Of a stretch of 64,000 nucleotides of DNA, positions 10,882 through 20,899 are shown in pieces. Source of the stretch: Diphasiastrum complanatum. Taxonomy: Eukaryota > Streptophyta > Lycopodiopsida > Lycopodiales > Lycopodiaceae. Where the stretch lies: assembly GCA_029204225.1 (NCBI GenBank), contig CM055100.1, forward strand, positions 24,745,106 to 24,809,105. Reading direction: 5' to 3'. The notes beneath the pieces were generated by a model. The model had not been told where the DNA came from, searched no databases, and saw nothing but the letters and a program-made list of their open reading frames with translations. The position numbers and the translations under genes are program-made. Position 1 is the stretch's first letter; every line of letters begins with the position of its first letter.

Positions 10882-12922
10882 ATATCCCCCACCAACACTA
10901 GTGGCGGTCCCATGACACCTGCGAGATGCCGTTATTGTGGGCTTTTATTTGCTTCAAATCGAATTTTTATTAAATGATATTGCACCTTCTCCATGAAATC
11001 GAGTTAGGTAGTGTTGAAATCTAAATTGTGCGGCAAAAAACAACGGTGGGCTCCGGCAATCCACTTTGAAGTTGTCCAAGACGTGAATCGAGATTCCCAG
11101 GAGCCTCCCATCGTTGCTGCACGAAAATACAATCTAGCCACCGGCAACTGATCATTCATGCTCTCTGATGCCATTGGCTTATTCGGATCGAATGGCAAAG
11201 GAGTAAGGTAATCATCCCATCACGTTGCCATAGATGCCAATAGAGTCAAATCTTTTGCAAAAAGCGTTGATTGCCTCACTGTCGGATCGGGAGAGTGTAT
11301 ATACTCCTATTGGTATGCTTGTAATGCCCAGTGGAAATCCATTGAAGTTTTCCAACTGTAAGGTTGGTGGATGATTGGCCAGTTTGATGTATGGATAGTA
11401 ATTCTGTCCATGGCCAATCCCAAATCCTTCCACTTATTTTTATGCGGTATTGGTACATAATATGGATCTATGCGCAATTGGCGAGGGATGGCCACATAAC
11501 TCCTGATGGATTCTGAAGTTTTCTCAAAAACTATAACTCTTCAAGCTGGCTGCTCTCCAAATGCAGGTATTTTATCCAATTCTTTGTCGGCCTCTATTTT
11601 AGAGGCCCTAAACCCTAAACCCAACCACCATGCAAGGACTCATGAGGATGTTGAGCTAAAAAGCTCTAGATCTGGTCCTCGACGCTCCATGTCGGAATTC
11701 AACCTTGTATCCATAGGTGCATCGACTTGGTGCGGAGGGGAGAACTGCAACATAACCGAAACTGAAATTTGAGGTCCAGCTTCCAACACCTGAGCGGCAG
11801 CCTTTTTATATTCGTTGATGGTTGCTTTGGCCTTTGTCAACTCAATTGAAGCGGTACCCTTGAATATGTCAAAGTGGCCTTGTAATCCTTGAAGCGCCAC
11901 TTTACAGTTTCTACTTTTTTAAACAAATACGCAATTTCCGTCGGAGTTACCGGATAATCAGATTTTTGCGTCTGTAGATACGCATCACGCTCAATTCATC
12001 TTGGAGATGTGTGCAATCTTGTTCAGCCATCTGCAGTTGAGCCTGGAGCAGCTGCACTTGTTACTTTGCATCATGCATGGCCCTGTCCACTTGATCTTGG
12101 GCGCTTGTGAGGGCATTTTGTAGGGAGCTGACATAGTCCTCAAGGCGATCAGCCAATTTCTATGCCTTCTTCTTCATAGCCCTCAAGTGTGGCGTCGAAC
12201 TGCTTTAGTGATTTGATAGCTTGCCCAACCCAAATTGTGGCTGGTGCAGCTTCAACTTGATGTTGCTGGTTAATCTGAAAAGAGTCTTCAAAACCAGTAG
12301 TAATATCATGGAATTGTTTGTATTTCTTTCCAGGGGATTGGAGTTCAAAGGGCATAGGGCTCTGGGGTATTACAAAAACTTATGAGACCCCAAGGGGGTT
12401 GGAATCATCGAACATGTCCATGAAATACTGGGTGTCTGGAGAAACAGCTCCTATGTGTGGAGGGGAGGCGGCCTGGGTAGCTATGATGGGAATGGTAGCC
12501 CCAATGGTCACAGACTATCCTTGAGAGGAAGCATAGGCGAGGGAAGCATCAGAGGTGGGGGGAATAGGTAGTTCAGTGCAAATAGCAGCAGGGGGTGGAA
12601 GTGCAGCTGAAGATGTTTGCCTAGTACGACGTCGTGACGTAGAAGGCGAGTCAGTAATGACGATTTTGCTATGTGGACGACGTCGACTATGTGAGCTGGA
12701 TGCTTGTTGAAATGAATCTGTCGGTGCTTCTTCATAGATAGAAAGCACGGAATCCATACGAAAACCATGGATTTTATTTTCAAGGTGAGAGGCTGCTAGG
12801 AGTGACAACATAGGGCCAGCAACAAATTGTTGTTTGGTATTGCTTTTGATGGCTTGTTTGAGCTCTCCAAAAACGGTCTTGAACCAGTATAAACCAAAAC
12901 ATAAAATATGGTTGTTTTCCAT
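10882..12922 (-). pseudogene. Non-autonomous LTR element internal region with coiled-coil ORF
   Basis: The minus-strand frame starts at MENNHILCFGLYWFKTVFG and runs through a basic Ser/Arg-rich segment (RRRPHSKIVITDSPSTSRRR) to about 12,515, then continues in pieces with several stops. Near 12,000-12,150 it reads LEDYVSSLQNALTSAQDQV and VQLLQAQLQMAEQD, which are coiled-coil heptads. No protease, reverse transcriptase or integrase motif occurs before the LTR at 10,881. I infer a LARD-like, non-coding or single-ORF element. A similar coiled-coil ORF lies at 28-30 kb on the other strand. Confidence 0.4.
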
Positions 12923-12940
12923 ACAATTACAATGCCCTAC

Positions 12941-13389
12941 TGTATTTCACACGTGTGGAACCAAAAATAGCAAAATATGAGCATTCTACACACAAGATTG
13001 CAAGATATCATCATGAGAGTGCACCAATGAGTAGTAGAACCCAAAGAGAACCATGTATAATGATGAAATGAGAGAAATAAGATGTGTCTCTCCATGAGTT
13101 ACATCCTTTTATAGAGTTTCCAAACCCTATTTGGCCACTTGGCTTTCCCTCCAAAATGTAAACCCTACTATTTTTGGGTCTAGATTCAATGTACCCAAAG
13201 TTCAAATTTGAATCTCTCTCAAACTCGACTACCAACTTTTCCGCACTTTCAAAAAGTGTTTATTGAATGTATTTTAAACTGATATAACTTTAAAAAGTTT
13301 ATCTCTAAGTCTAAAATGAGTTTTGGCCTCTTATTGACAATATACCAAAATATGACTAAACTAGACTAAACTAGTTGAAATCTCTCACA
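12941..13389 (-). repeat. 3' LTR of the Copia-like element B
   Basis: On the minus strand a purine tract GATGAAGAGGGAG precedes TGTGAGAGATTTCAACTAG at 13,389. The LTR contains a TATAAAAGG box (13,105-13,113) and ends near CACACGTGTGAAATACA at 12,941. The 5' LTR of the neighbouring element (18,610-19,027) shares only the end motif CACACGTGTGAAA, so the two LTRs are different families. Confidence 0.7.
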
Positions 13390-14284
13390 CTCCCTCTTCA
13401 TCTAGTTTTGGCATAGTTTTGACAATAGAACTTTGATCCAGCTTTAGAATGATCTCCATCCTAAGTATAGATCTCCTTTCTAATGTTCTAAAGTATCTTT
13501 CATAATTGATATAGAGAATAGTGTCCAAATTGGATGCTTCACTATTTCTTACATCAATTTTACACATCAAAATATAACTAGAACATGAAGAACCAAATAG
13601 AATGTGAATGAAATGATTACTCCATGTTTCAAACTTTGAAATCTCTGGAAAATTACAAAAACCAAACAATAAATGTGAGTGGTGACCATTTGATTGCTTG
13701 TCTCCTCCAACTTTGTCCTTTCTTGATATGTCTCTACCATAAAACTCCATGAATGAGCCTCCATATCCATCTTGCCATAAGATATCATCAACGCTTGATG
13801 ACTTGGCCATGAATGAGTGACATAATGAACCTCCAATAGCCTCATTTCCATCAACAAAACCAGCCAATAATGCTAGTACAACTCCAACAATAAGATATTG
13901 CAAGACAATGTAACTAGTTTGTCCATATCTTGCCAATTTGCACACATCCACATGAAATAGCTCAAACATGAGATAGAAAAAGTAAAGTAAACTTGAACAA
14001 CACTTCCTTGCTACTCTTTTGACCTTACTTGAGTCTTCAATAAGCTGCAAAAATAGATCCATAACATCTTTGCCAATTACCTCTCCTTTGATGCTCTTGA
14101 CTAGTTCCAAATTGCCACCTTTCCTTTTGTGTTGTTGAAGCCCTTTGAGACCAACTTCTTGATCTTCAGATTCATTGAACAAACTTTGTTTTCCAGATCC
14201 ATTACTTGCTTTTCTAGTATGAAAACCATGAGAACCAATATTCACTTGCATAGCATCTCTACACAAGAAGATTCTCCAAAACAT
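13385..14284 (-). CDS. Unknown ORF Y in Copia-like element, 299 codons
   Basis: Not recognised. It occupies the place where the end of reverse transcriptase/RNase H should be and its stop lies at the PPT-LTR junction, as Copia polyprotein stops often do. It has two hydrophobic stretches, SSLLYFFYLMFELFHV and YIVLQYLIVGVVLALLAGFV, which could be membrane segments. The rest is mixed and charged. It overlaps the end of ORF X by 43 bases in another frame, so the two may be one protein joined by frameshift. No YVDD box or other polymerase motif is present. Confidence 0.5.
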   Translation of the reverse strand: MFWRIFLCRDAMQVNIGSHGFHTRKASNGSGKQSLFNESEDQEVGLKGLQQHKRKGGNLELVKSIKGEVIGKDVMDLFLQLIEDSSKVKRVARKCCSSLLYFFYLMFELFHVDVCKLARYGQTSYIVLQYLIVGVVLALLAGFVDGNEAIGGSLCHSFMAKSSSVDDILWQDGYGGSFMEFYGRDISRKDKVGGDKQSNGHHSHLLFGFCNFPEISKFETWSNHFIHILFGSSCSSYILMCKIDVRNSEASNLDTILYINYERYFRTLERRSILRMEIILKLDQSSIVKTMPKLDEEGV

Positions 14285-14934
14285 GTGAGTAAAGCAAAGT
14301 GAGTCGCTTCCACTTGCTTACCTTTCTCTTGATCATCAAAGATATCAAAGATATGAATATCTTCAGACCTGAACCTCTGGAGATACTCTCTCTCAAACAT
14401 ATGATCTATATCCAGCAATATCTCGTCAATGCTTGACCTCGAATTTCCATAAAGGTTAGTGAAAACAATGTCACCAATGTCACCATCATAAATCAAAAGA
14501 TAGATTCCAAACTTTCCATCCAACATGAAGTAGAGTAGGTGAAGATGAGTATCAAACCTAATAAATCCAGCCCTCCTGAGTCCATAAAAAACCTCAATAA
14601 GCTCACCAATGAGACTTTCCTTGCCTTGAAGAAACTGCCTCTCGATTTGCTCCATGTAGTATTCTCCAACCAACCTTTTGCCATCTCGATCATGAGTGAT
14701 CAATTCACAATCATAGAATCCTTTGAGTTGATAAAGAGATGTGAGATCCATGCTTTGGATCTTCCCAAGAACCAATCTTCCATTGCTCTTTCCTCCATAA
14801 GACTCCCTCTTGATGATTGCATCATAAGAAGTAGAAACCTCAAAAACATTAGAAGCCATGAAAAAAATGATTAGTACCTTCAACATAAGAATGATTGAAG
14901 TACTCTCTTTTTTCAAACAAGAAATTATACTCAA
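14242..14934 (-). CDS. Unknown ORF X in Copia-like element, 230 codons
   Basis: Not recognised. It begins 27 bases after the stop of the protease ORF. Motifs visible: an N-terminal hydrophobic run (IILMLKVLIIFFMA), LTSLYQLKGFYDCELI, GEYYMEQIERQFLQGKESL, LIYDGDIGDIVFTNLYG. I see no polymerase, integrase or RNase H signature. The frame is open for its full length in an element otherwise full of stops. It may be a captured host segment or a fast-evolving element-specific protein. Confidence 0.5.
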   Translation of the reverse strand: MSIISCLKKESTSIILMLKVLIIFFMASNVFEVSTSYDAIIKRESYGGKSNGRLVLGKIQSMDLTSLYQLKGFYDCELITHDRDGKRLVGEYYMEQIERQFLQGKESLIGELIEVFYGLRRAGFIRFDTHLHLLYFMLDGKFGIYLLIYDGDIGDIVFTNLYGNSRSSIDEILLDIDHMFEREYLQRFRSEDIHIFDIFDDQEKGKQVEATHFALLTCFGESSCVEMLCK

Positions 14935-14961
14935 TGTTTTAGGTAATGACTCATAAAATAA

Positions 14962-15930
14962 TTATTCTTCCTCACTATCATTCATAATGACATCATTCAA
15001 AGTACATCCTACTTTGAACTCTTCACATACTTCTCTTCTTTTTGACTTGTGACTATCTCCCTCACCAAGTCTCTTGATAGAACCATTTGATCTACTCTCT
15101 TTATGAAGACATGTGACTCCACTTGCTGCAAAAATGACTTTCTTGGACTCATCACAAAAGAATATAGAAGATCCACCTCCTTCATGAATGCACCTAGCAA
15201 CATCTTTTTCCATATGATCAAAGAAATCATTAGCAACAACCTTTCCCAAGGAAGAACCTTCGCCTCCATTGATGAAGTTAGCTCTTTCCTTACCTTTTGC
15301 ATGCTTGCACTTGCCATGAAGAACCATTGAAACAACATCATTATCCTCAAGACTAGCCAAGTTAGCACAAAGATGAACATCTCCAAGAAGCATATTTGAT
15401 CTTGACCTAGATCTAGCATAAGGAAGCTTGTCAGACTTTGCATAAGATCCACCAATCTTATTGATGCTAAAAGGGAGCTTTGGAAAGTTGATACCAATCT
15501 CCTTTTCCATTACATCCTTTTTCTTAGCCATAACAAAAGCATCAATCTTGAAAAGTCTACCTTGTCTATTTCCCCTAGCAACCAAGATTTCTTCCTTTGT
15601 AATGAAACAAGCATCACCACCAAACTTTACCATGTACCCTTTCTCTATCATTTGACCAACACTTAGCAAATTCTTTGAAAGTGAAGGAATGTAAAGAACA
15701 CCATCAAGTCTTGCTTTCCTATTAGTAGAAAGACAAATAGGAATTGAACCAATACCTTCAATCACACACTCACCACCATTGGCCATGTGAATTGCTTTCT
15801 TGGATCCATCATAAGTGACCAAAGAAGTAAAGAACTCCTTGTAACTAGTCATGTGTGAACTAGCTCCACTATCAATCCACCATGAATCTTTGTCACCTTC
15901 ACTTGATATTGGATTTGAAGAACACATCAA
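14962..15930 (-). CDS. Copia-type protease ORF with unusual C-terminal extension (element B)
   Basis: It reads WWIDSGASSHMTSYKEFF near its start, the Copia retropepsin active site, then LDGVLYIPSLSKNLLSVGQM, the usual region after protease. In normal Copia elements the GAG-pre-integrase and integrase follow. Here the frame goes on for about 200 residues of unfamiliar sequence (KLPFSINKIGGSYAKSDK, GKCKHAKGKERANFINGG, HEGGGSSIFFCDESKK) with no HHCC or DDE pattern, and ends at TAA. Confidence 0.65.
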   Translation of the reverse strand: MMCSSNPISSEGDKDSWWIDSGASSHMTSYKEFFTSLVTYDGSKKAIHMANGGECVIEGIGSIPICLSTNRKARLDGVLYIPSLSKNLLSVGQMIEKGYMVKFGGDACFITKEEILVARGNRQGRLFKIDAFVMAKKKDVMEKEIGINFPKLPFSINKIGGSYAKSDKLPYARSRSRSNMLLGDVHLCANLASLEDNDVVSMVLHGKCKHAKGKERANFINGGEGSSLGKVVANDFFDHMEKDVARCIHEGGGSSIFFCDESKKVIFAASGVTCLHKESRSNGSIKRLGEGDSHKSKRREVCEEFKVGCTLNDVIMNDSEEE

Positions 15931-16040
15931 AAGAGAATACCACCTAGATCCTCATCATTAGTAGTAAAGTTGATTTGCTTGCTACCTTCATCTCTTTGCT
16001 TCTTCAAACATTTATTTGCAAAATTCCCTTTGATTCCACA

Positions 16041-16770
16041 TTAAAAGCATTTCAACTTAGACTTATCTTTTTTTTTTTCAAAAGAAGAAGTCTCACCTTG
16101 ATCTTGCCCTTTAGACCACTTGCCTTTGCCTTTGCCCTTGAACTTGCCTTTGATGAACATAGCATCCTCTTCATGTTGAGATGTTGATGTAGATCCACCT
16201 CCTCTTGATTGAAGCCCATACTCCTCATTCACCAAGATCTCTTGCAAATCCGCAATACTTGGCAAAGTCTTTTGAATAGCAAAACTTTGAACAAGATTAG
16301 CATGATCATCCAACAAGCCATTAAGTGTAACTTGAACAAGTTCTACCTCCTTAATGCTTTCATCAATACATGCTAACTCATCATTGAATGCTTTAACCCT
16401 CAAACCAAAAGCATGAGTACTCTCTTCCTTCTTTCAAAAACTTTGAAAGATTTGCCTCCTAAGAGTAAGCACTCTTGATGTAGACTTGGATTCATAAAGC
16501 TTCCCAATCCTCCAAAGATGATGTGCCCTTACCAATTTCCTTGAGAAGCTCATTGGTAACATTCATCTTTATCATGTGTAGAGCTTTCTTTGCTCTCTTG
16601 TCATACCTCACTTGATCTTGAGGTGCTTGAGGCCTATCCTCCACACCTTCAAGAATCTCCATCAACTCATTCATCTCCAATAAGGACTCCATCCTCACCT
16701 TCCAAGTAGAATAGTTGATTGAGGTAAGCCTATCATTGCTCTCCAACATAAAGCCTCCACTTGTAGCCAT
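16041..16770 (-). pseudogene. Copia-type gag (element B)
   Basis: The start MATSGGFMLESNDRL and the motif SINYSTWKVRMESLLEM are the conserved N-terminus of Copia Gag (N-Y-x-x-W-x-x-x-M). It continues LKEIGKGTSSLEDWEAL, is interrupted near 16,420-16,490, resumes with VTLNGLLDDHANLVQSFAI and a Lys/Gly-rich segment, and ends at a stop inside a broken zinc knuckle (CF, stop, CGIKGNFANKC, with Asn for the consensus His). Confidence 0.75.
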
Positions 16771-16799
16771 GTTGAAGTGACCTGATATTCTCTTTCAAC

Positions 16800-17937
16800 C
16801 TGTTCCAATGCACAAGGCACTCTCTTAAATGTACTTATTAGATTTTTAGTCAAACTAGGAACATAGAGCACATCATTGAGATCAAGCTTATCTGGAGATA
16901 TGCTTCTACATTCCTCATCATTTGTTGTATAGATACAACTTCTAGATCCTTTGTATGGTACAAGATTACAAAAAGAGTTTTTATCACTACTCATGTGGGA
17001 TGAGGCACCACTATCTAGCCACCACACATTAGAATGCTTGAAAGAGGAAGATGAAAAGTTAGACATCATAAGTAAAGCTTCTTTGTCACAAGGAGATTCA
17101 TCTTCACAAGTGATGTTGGCTTGCTTTTTCGTTTTGTAGCATTGGGAGGCAAAATGCCCCTTTTCGCCACATGAGAAACAAGTAACCTTGTACTTGTTCT
17201 TCTTCACATTGGATGAGCTTGGTTCCTCTTATCCATTGCTTTTGTGTTGTCCTTGGAGCTCTTGCCATTCTTCTTGTCTTTTCTCTTCTCCTTGGATTTG
17301 GTGAAGAGTGCTTGATCACTTCCTCCATCCTTGAGAGACAATCTCTCAAATCTTGCCACTCGAGTCTGATGCCTATGCTCCTTGGCTATCAAGACTCCTT
17401 GTAAGGCTTCTAAAGAGGGTAAGTCCTCTTTAACTGCATAAGATTGAACAATGGTATCAAAATCCTCACTTAATTCATTCAAAATAACTTGAACAATTTC
17501 TTTGGATTTGATAGAATCATCTATGCAACAAAGATCTTTACGGAGATCCTTGAGTCTAGAAACAAAGATGAAGCACTTTCATCCTTTCTTTGAAAACTTT
17601 GAAAAATCATATTTCTAAGAGTAAGGACTTTTGAAGTGTTTTTAGACTCATAAATGGATTGAAGAGTACTCCATGCATCTTGAGCATTGACGCAAGAACT
17701 AATCTCTCTTAGAACTTCATTAGATACATTTAGCTTCAAAACATGAAGAGCAATACGTGCTCTTTTCTTGAATTTGGGAATTTCTTGAGAATTAGTAGGC
17801 TCCTCCTCGTTCCCATTCACTATATCTATTAGTTCTTGAAGTACAAGAATGGATTCTATCCTAACTTTCCATGTACCATAATTTGTAGAAGTGAGTCTCT
17901 CACTTTGTTCTAATAGATAAGATCCCATTGAAGTCAT
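16800..17937 (-). pseudogene. Copia-type gag and protease start (element A)
   Basis: The Gag start is MTSMGSYLLEQSERL with STNYGTWKVRIESILVL; MNELSEDFDTIVQSYAV and EDLPSLEALQGVL follow after a frameshift near 17,500. A full zinc knuckle, CFSCGEKGHFASQC, is at about 17,170, and the protease site WWLDSGASSHMSSDK at about 17,010. The frame then reads LDLNDVLYVPSLTKNLIS and stops being Copia-like near 16,800, where the gag of element B begins. It is thus fused to element B. Confidence 0.8.
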
Positions 17938-18596
17938 GCCTAGAGAATTGATTTTGGCTTACTAAATGAATGTTTTCAAAGGTTCAAAACTAATCAGATG
18001 TAGACTATTGATCACTTGGAATCAAGTAGCAAATGATTGAGAACTCAAAGATGGCCAAAAATGACAATTTCTAGGTGCAAGTCAAAATTTGCACTTTATT
18101 TTCAAAGCAAAAGTGGATGAAGTAGATTTGAGTTCACATGTAGATTGAAGAAAATTGAAAAATAGTCAAAATTTGCTATTTTGACTCTTGCAGTAAAGGA
18201 TCTTTGATAGTACAGCCTTCAAGCATGTAAAACTCTATTTTTCTTCTTCAATATGCCTCACTTTGAGTGCCAAGAACTCTCCTTAGGTTCCACCGATCCT
18301 CTTGAGGTCACTTGTATCACAATCTACACTTGATTAGCTTTCCATTCATATGCAACATGGATGGAAAAAATGAGAAGTAACATAGCCCCCACCTATCTTG
18401 ATTAGAGGCCTCACATGTGCTGCTACAGTAGGTTGTACAACTCTAAAATCAGAGAAAAAGATACATTAATAAGTGATGATGAGAGTGGATATAGTTAGCT
18501 CAAAATCGAGTGCTCATAAGAGGCAAAATTTCACCAACAATGATGAGAAGTCATTCCATTTGACAAAGCAATGATTAGATGTGTATTCTCCTATCA
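17938..18596 (-). other. Copia element A 5' leader
   Basis: Non-coding sequence between the primer-binding site and the gag start. It contains no recognisable gene; several T/A-rich tracts occur. Confidence 0.5.
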
Positions 18597-18609
18597 AGCT
18601 CTGATACCA
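18597..18609 (-). other. Primer-binding site, initiator-tRNA-Met type
   Basis: On the minus strand TGGTATCAGAGCT follows the LTR end directly. It matches the 3' end of plant initiator tRNA-Met used to prime reverse transcription. Confidence 0.8.
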
Positions 18610-19027
18610 TGATAACTTTTCACACGTGTGAACCAGCTGCAAGTACAAAGGATCAAGAGAATGAATGATTGCACACTAAACTAGCTTCTATTCCAAAAAC
18701 AATGAGATGGAAAATACTGGCAAGCTAGTTAGCATGAAGGCAAGAGCATTCATCACAATCTAACTATCATTACACCTCAAATGGATCAAATGGAAGCTTT
18801 ACTTGAAGAAGTGTGTTTTGAGATACAAAGCCACCTTATTTATAATACAAGAGGCCTTCTAGAACTCGTGGAGAGAGAGAACAACCTAGATGCCACATTG
18901 CCTCTACCTCTCTACTAGATGACAAAAAGAGAAATGGATAAGACTTGAGAATCTCTCTTTTTGAGAATCCTTTGACCTACAAGAGTAGCCTCAAATGCTT
19001 CTTGATAGGTTCTAGACCTACACATCA
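18610..19027 (-). repeat. 5' LTR of Copia element A
   Basis: On the minus strand the LTR starts TGATGTGTAGGTCTAG at 19,027 and ends ACACGTGTGAAAAGTTATCA at 18,610; TGAT/ATCA are its inverted ends. A TATTATAAATAAGG box lies at 18,834-18,846. Length is 418 bp. Confidence 0.75.
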
Positions 19028-19136
19028 CCCATTCTATTTATAGTAAATTCAATTTTTTATACTTATGCATGTAGGTAGGTGGACTATAAATAGATTATGA
19101 TCTATTTAGTACTTAGAACTTCATTTTTAGTTCTTA

Positions 19137-19380
19137 CCATATATAGGTAGTATTATTAGTAAATAACTTTTTGCTATTTTGCTATTTACTTTAGGCTCAT
19201 TAGCTTTTATCAATCATTAGAGAAACTATATAACAAGATTGGTGCCCGACCTCAATTATTCCATATATAGGTAGTATTATTAGTAAGTAATTTTTTGCTA
19301 TTTTGCTATTTACTTTAGGCTCATTAGCTTTTATTAATTATCAGAGAAACTATATAACAAGATTGGTGTCCCACCTCAAC
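19137..19380. repeat. 124-bp tandem duplication
   Basis: Units 19137-19260 and 19261-19380 both start CCATATATAGGTAGTATTAT and end in GATTGGTGYCCNACCTCAA. They differ at only a few positions. The shared end TTGGTGCCC-ACC could be a degenerate primer-binding site, so these may be two copies of an LTR end. Confidence 0.9.
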
Positions 19381-19458
19381 ACAGAGAGAAAACAGATCAT
19401 AGGAGAATTGAGCTAGAGCTTTTGTCAATTCTCCTATGATCTGTTTTCTCTCTGTGTT
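19378..19458. repeat. Perfect 34-bp inverted repeat, 13-nt loop
   Basis: Arms 19378-19411 and 19425-19458 are exact complements; the outer end is AACACAGAGAGAAAACAG. The loop is 19412-19424. It abuts the tandem duplication, whose last two bases are inside the left arm. The RNA would form an uninterrupted 34-bp hairpin. Confidence 0.95.
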
Positions 19459-19625
19459 TGGTTTTGTGTGAGTGCTAGTAGGACTAGTATCTCCATCTAG
19501 AATTTGTATTTCAAATTCTGAATTGGTATATGGTATTTAGCAGCACACATGAAATAAGTAAAAGGTAATAGAGTAATTTAAGTAAAACTTTTGCGTTGAT
19601 CATGTATTTGTAACAAGAACAAAGA

Positions 19626-19916
19626 TTATATGCCAGTAGATTGTTTTTTAAAAGTAAACCTTCCATGAACCTGTCTAGTTGCGAGTAATTCTTGCAGACC
19701 ACGGTAATTTTCTCGTTCCATGTCCAAGAATGGTTTTGGTAGCTGGAATATGCGATCAATCCATTCAGCTTTGATTTTTATGTTATGTATACTGTCTGGA
19801 CCAACAATAGTATAGTTCATCACTGGAATCCGCTCCAGTTTTGTCGTTTTCATACAGCGAAAACAAAATGGGAAATCAGCCGGAATGAATACTGATCTTG
19901 TTTGCATACCATACAA
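19626..19916 (-). CDS. Hypothetical ORF, 96 codons
   Basis: Not recognised. It carries a C-x2-C pair (CFRCMKTTKLERIP) and a charged segment WIDRIFQLPKPFLDMEREN. It lies downstream, on the same strand, of the OB-fold-like fragment at 20.4-20.9 kb and could be a further piece of the same decayed gene. No splice evidence was found. Confidence 0.2.
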   Translation of the reverse strand: MYGMQTRSVFIPADFPFCFRCMKTTKLERIPVMNYTIVGPDSIHNIKIKAEWIDRIFQLPKPFLDMERENYRGLQELLATRQVHGRFTFKKQSTGI

Positions 19917-20398
19917 ACATATTCAGAAAACGACGCATTTAATCTGGTTTTGCGAAGCCATCCTACTATCTGCATAGTCATAGGCAACGCATCTAAATAC
20001 ATGTCAATATACTAAAAAAATTACAATATATACTAAACAATACGTACCACTGATTTTTAAAAAATATTTCTTGGTTTTCCTAGTTATCATGTTATGAAAA
20101 ATATAAAATTCACCTCTTTCACGTCGTTTCCATGTGTCTGTACTTGATGCATTGTACGTAACCGGACTTTGATTTGTCCAAAAGAAACGTGGCCAAAAAT
20201 AGTTTTTGGTGACGCTGCAAATTGAAATGGATTGGCCTTTTTTTCAGATGCTCAAATTTCGTATACTGTACATATATCGTTGATTGTTATGGTATTCGTC
20301 AACGATTTTGTTATACGTCACCTGTGTGCCCTCCCAAATTGTTATCCGTGAAATCTGGTGCCAAGTCAATGTACGTAAATATATAAGCATACAATATA

Positions 20399-20894
20399 TT
20401 AAAAGCAACAAATACGAACTTTGATCATGTTCTTCAAAATCGTTGGCACATAGCGACGATGTTCGTTGGTAGTAATGCCAATGATAACAACAATGACCAT
20501 GCCTAAGAGCAGTGAATTATGTATGTCTTTGTTCTCAGCCAATAAATGTATGCAGTCATCACAAAAATTTGCTATATGAACAATTTCGGTACTTTGTTTG
20601 AACACCATGGTGAAATTACATGATCCGTAATCATTCCGCATATTCTTTTTTAACTCCAAAGGAAACAACACGAATACATTTGCCAATTTCAAGTTTATCT
20701 ATAATGTCGTGGTAATATGTTTCGTAAATTGACACCATGACAGTACCAGCTTCATGCACGTCCATAAGATCTACTTTCAAGTACCGTGCGTATGGCACAT
20801 TCATCATCAGGTTTCCATATTTGCAAAGTATCTGTCCCTCAAAATATACATTAGACAGACCAAGTGCAATATTTGCAACAAACACTTCATGCAA
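20399..20894 (-). pseudogene. OB-fold / RPA-like protein fragment, frameshifted
   Basis: Two overlapping frames join near 20,640. The first reads YARYLKVDLMDVHEAG, TVMVSIYETYYHDI and LEIGKCIRVVSFGVKK; the second continues RNDYGSCNFTMVF and STEIVHIANF. The pattern of alternating hydrophobic strands followed by a G-x-C-x-F/Y-T-hydrophobic strand resembles plant replication-protein-A-like OB folds, including those carried by Helitrons. This is a resemblance by eye, not a firm match. A one-base frame change separates the halves, so it is non-functional as read. Neighbouring minus-strand ORF 19626-19916 may belong with it. Alternative: an unrelated TE ORF. Confidence 0.3.
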
Positions 20895-20899
20895 ATTTG

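Noticed and set aside
14242-14934. ORF X as a protein kinase-like domain
   Set aside because: Some residues recall a kinase N-lobe, but there is no glycine loop, VAIK lysine, HRD or DFG motif.
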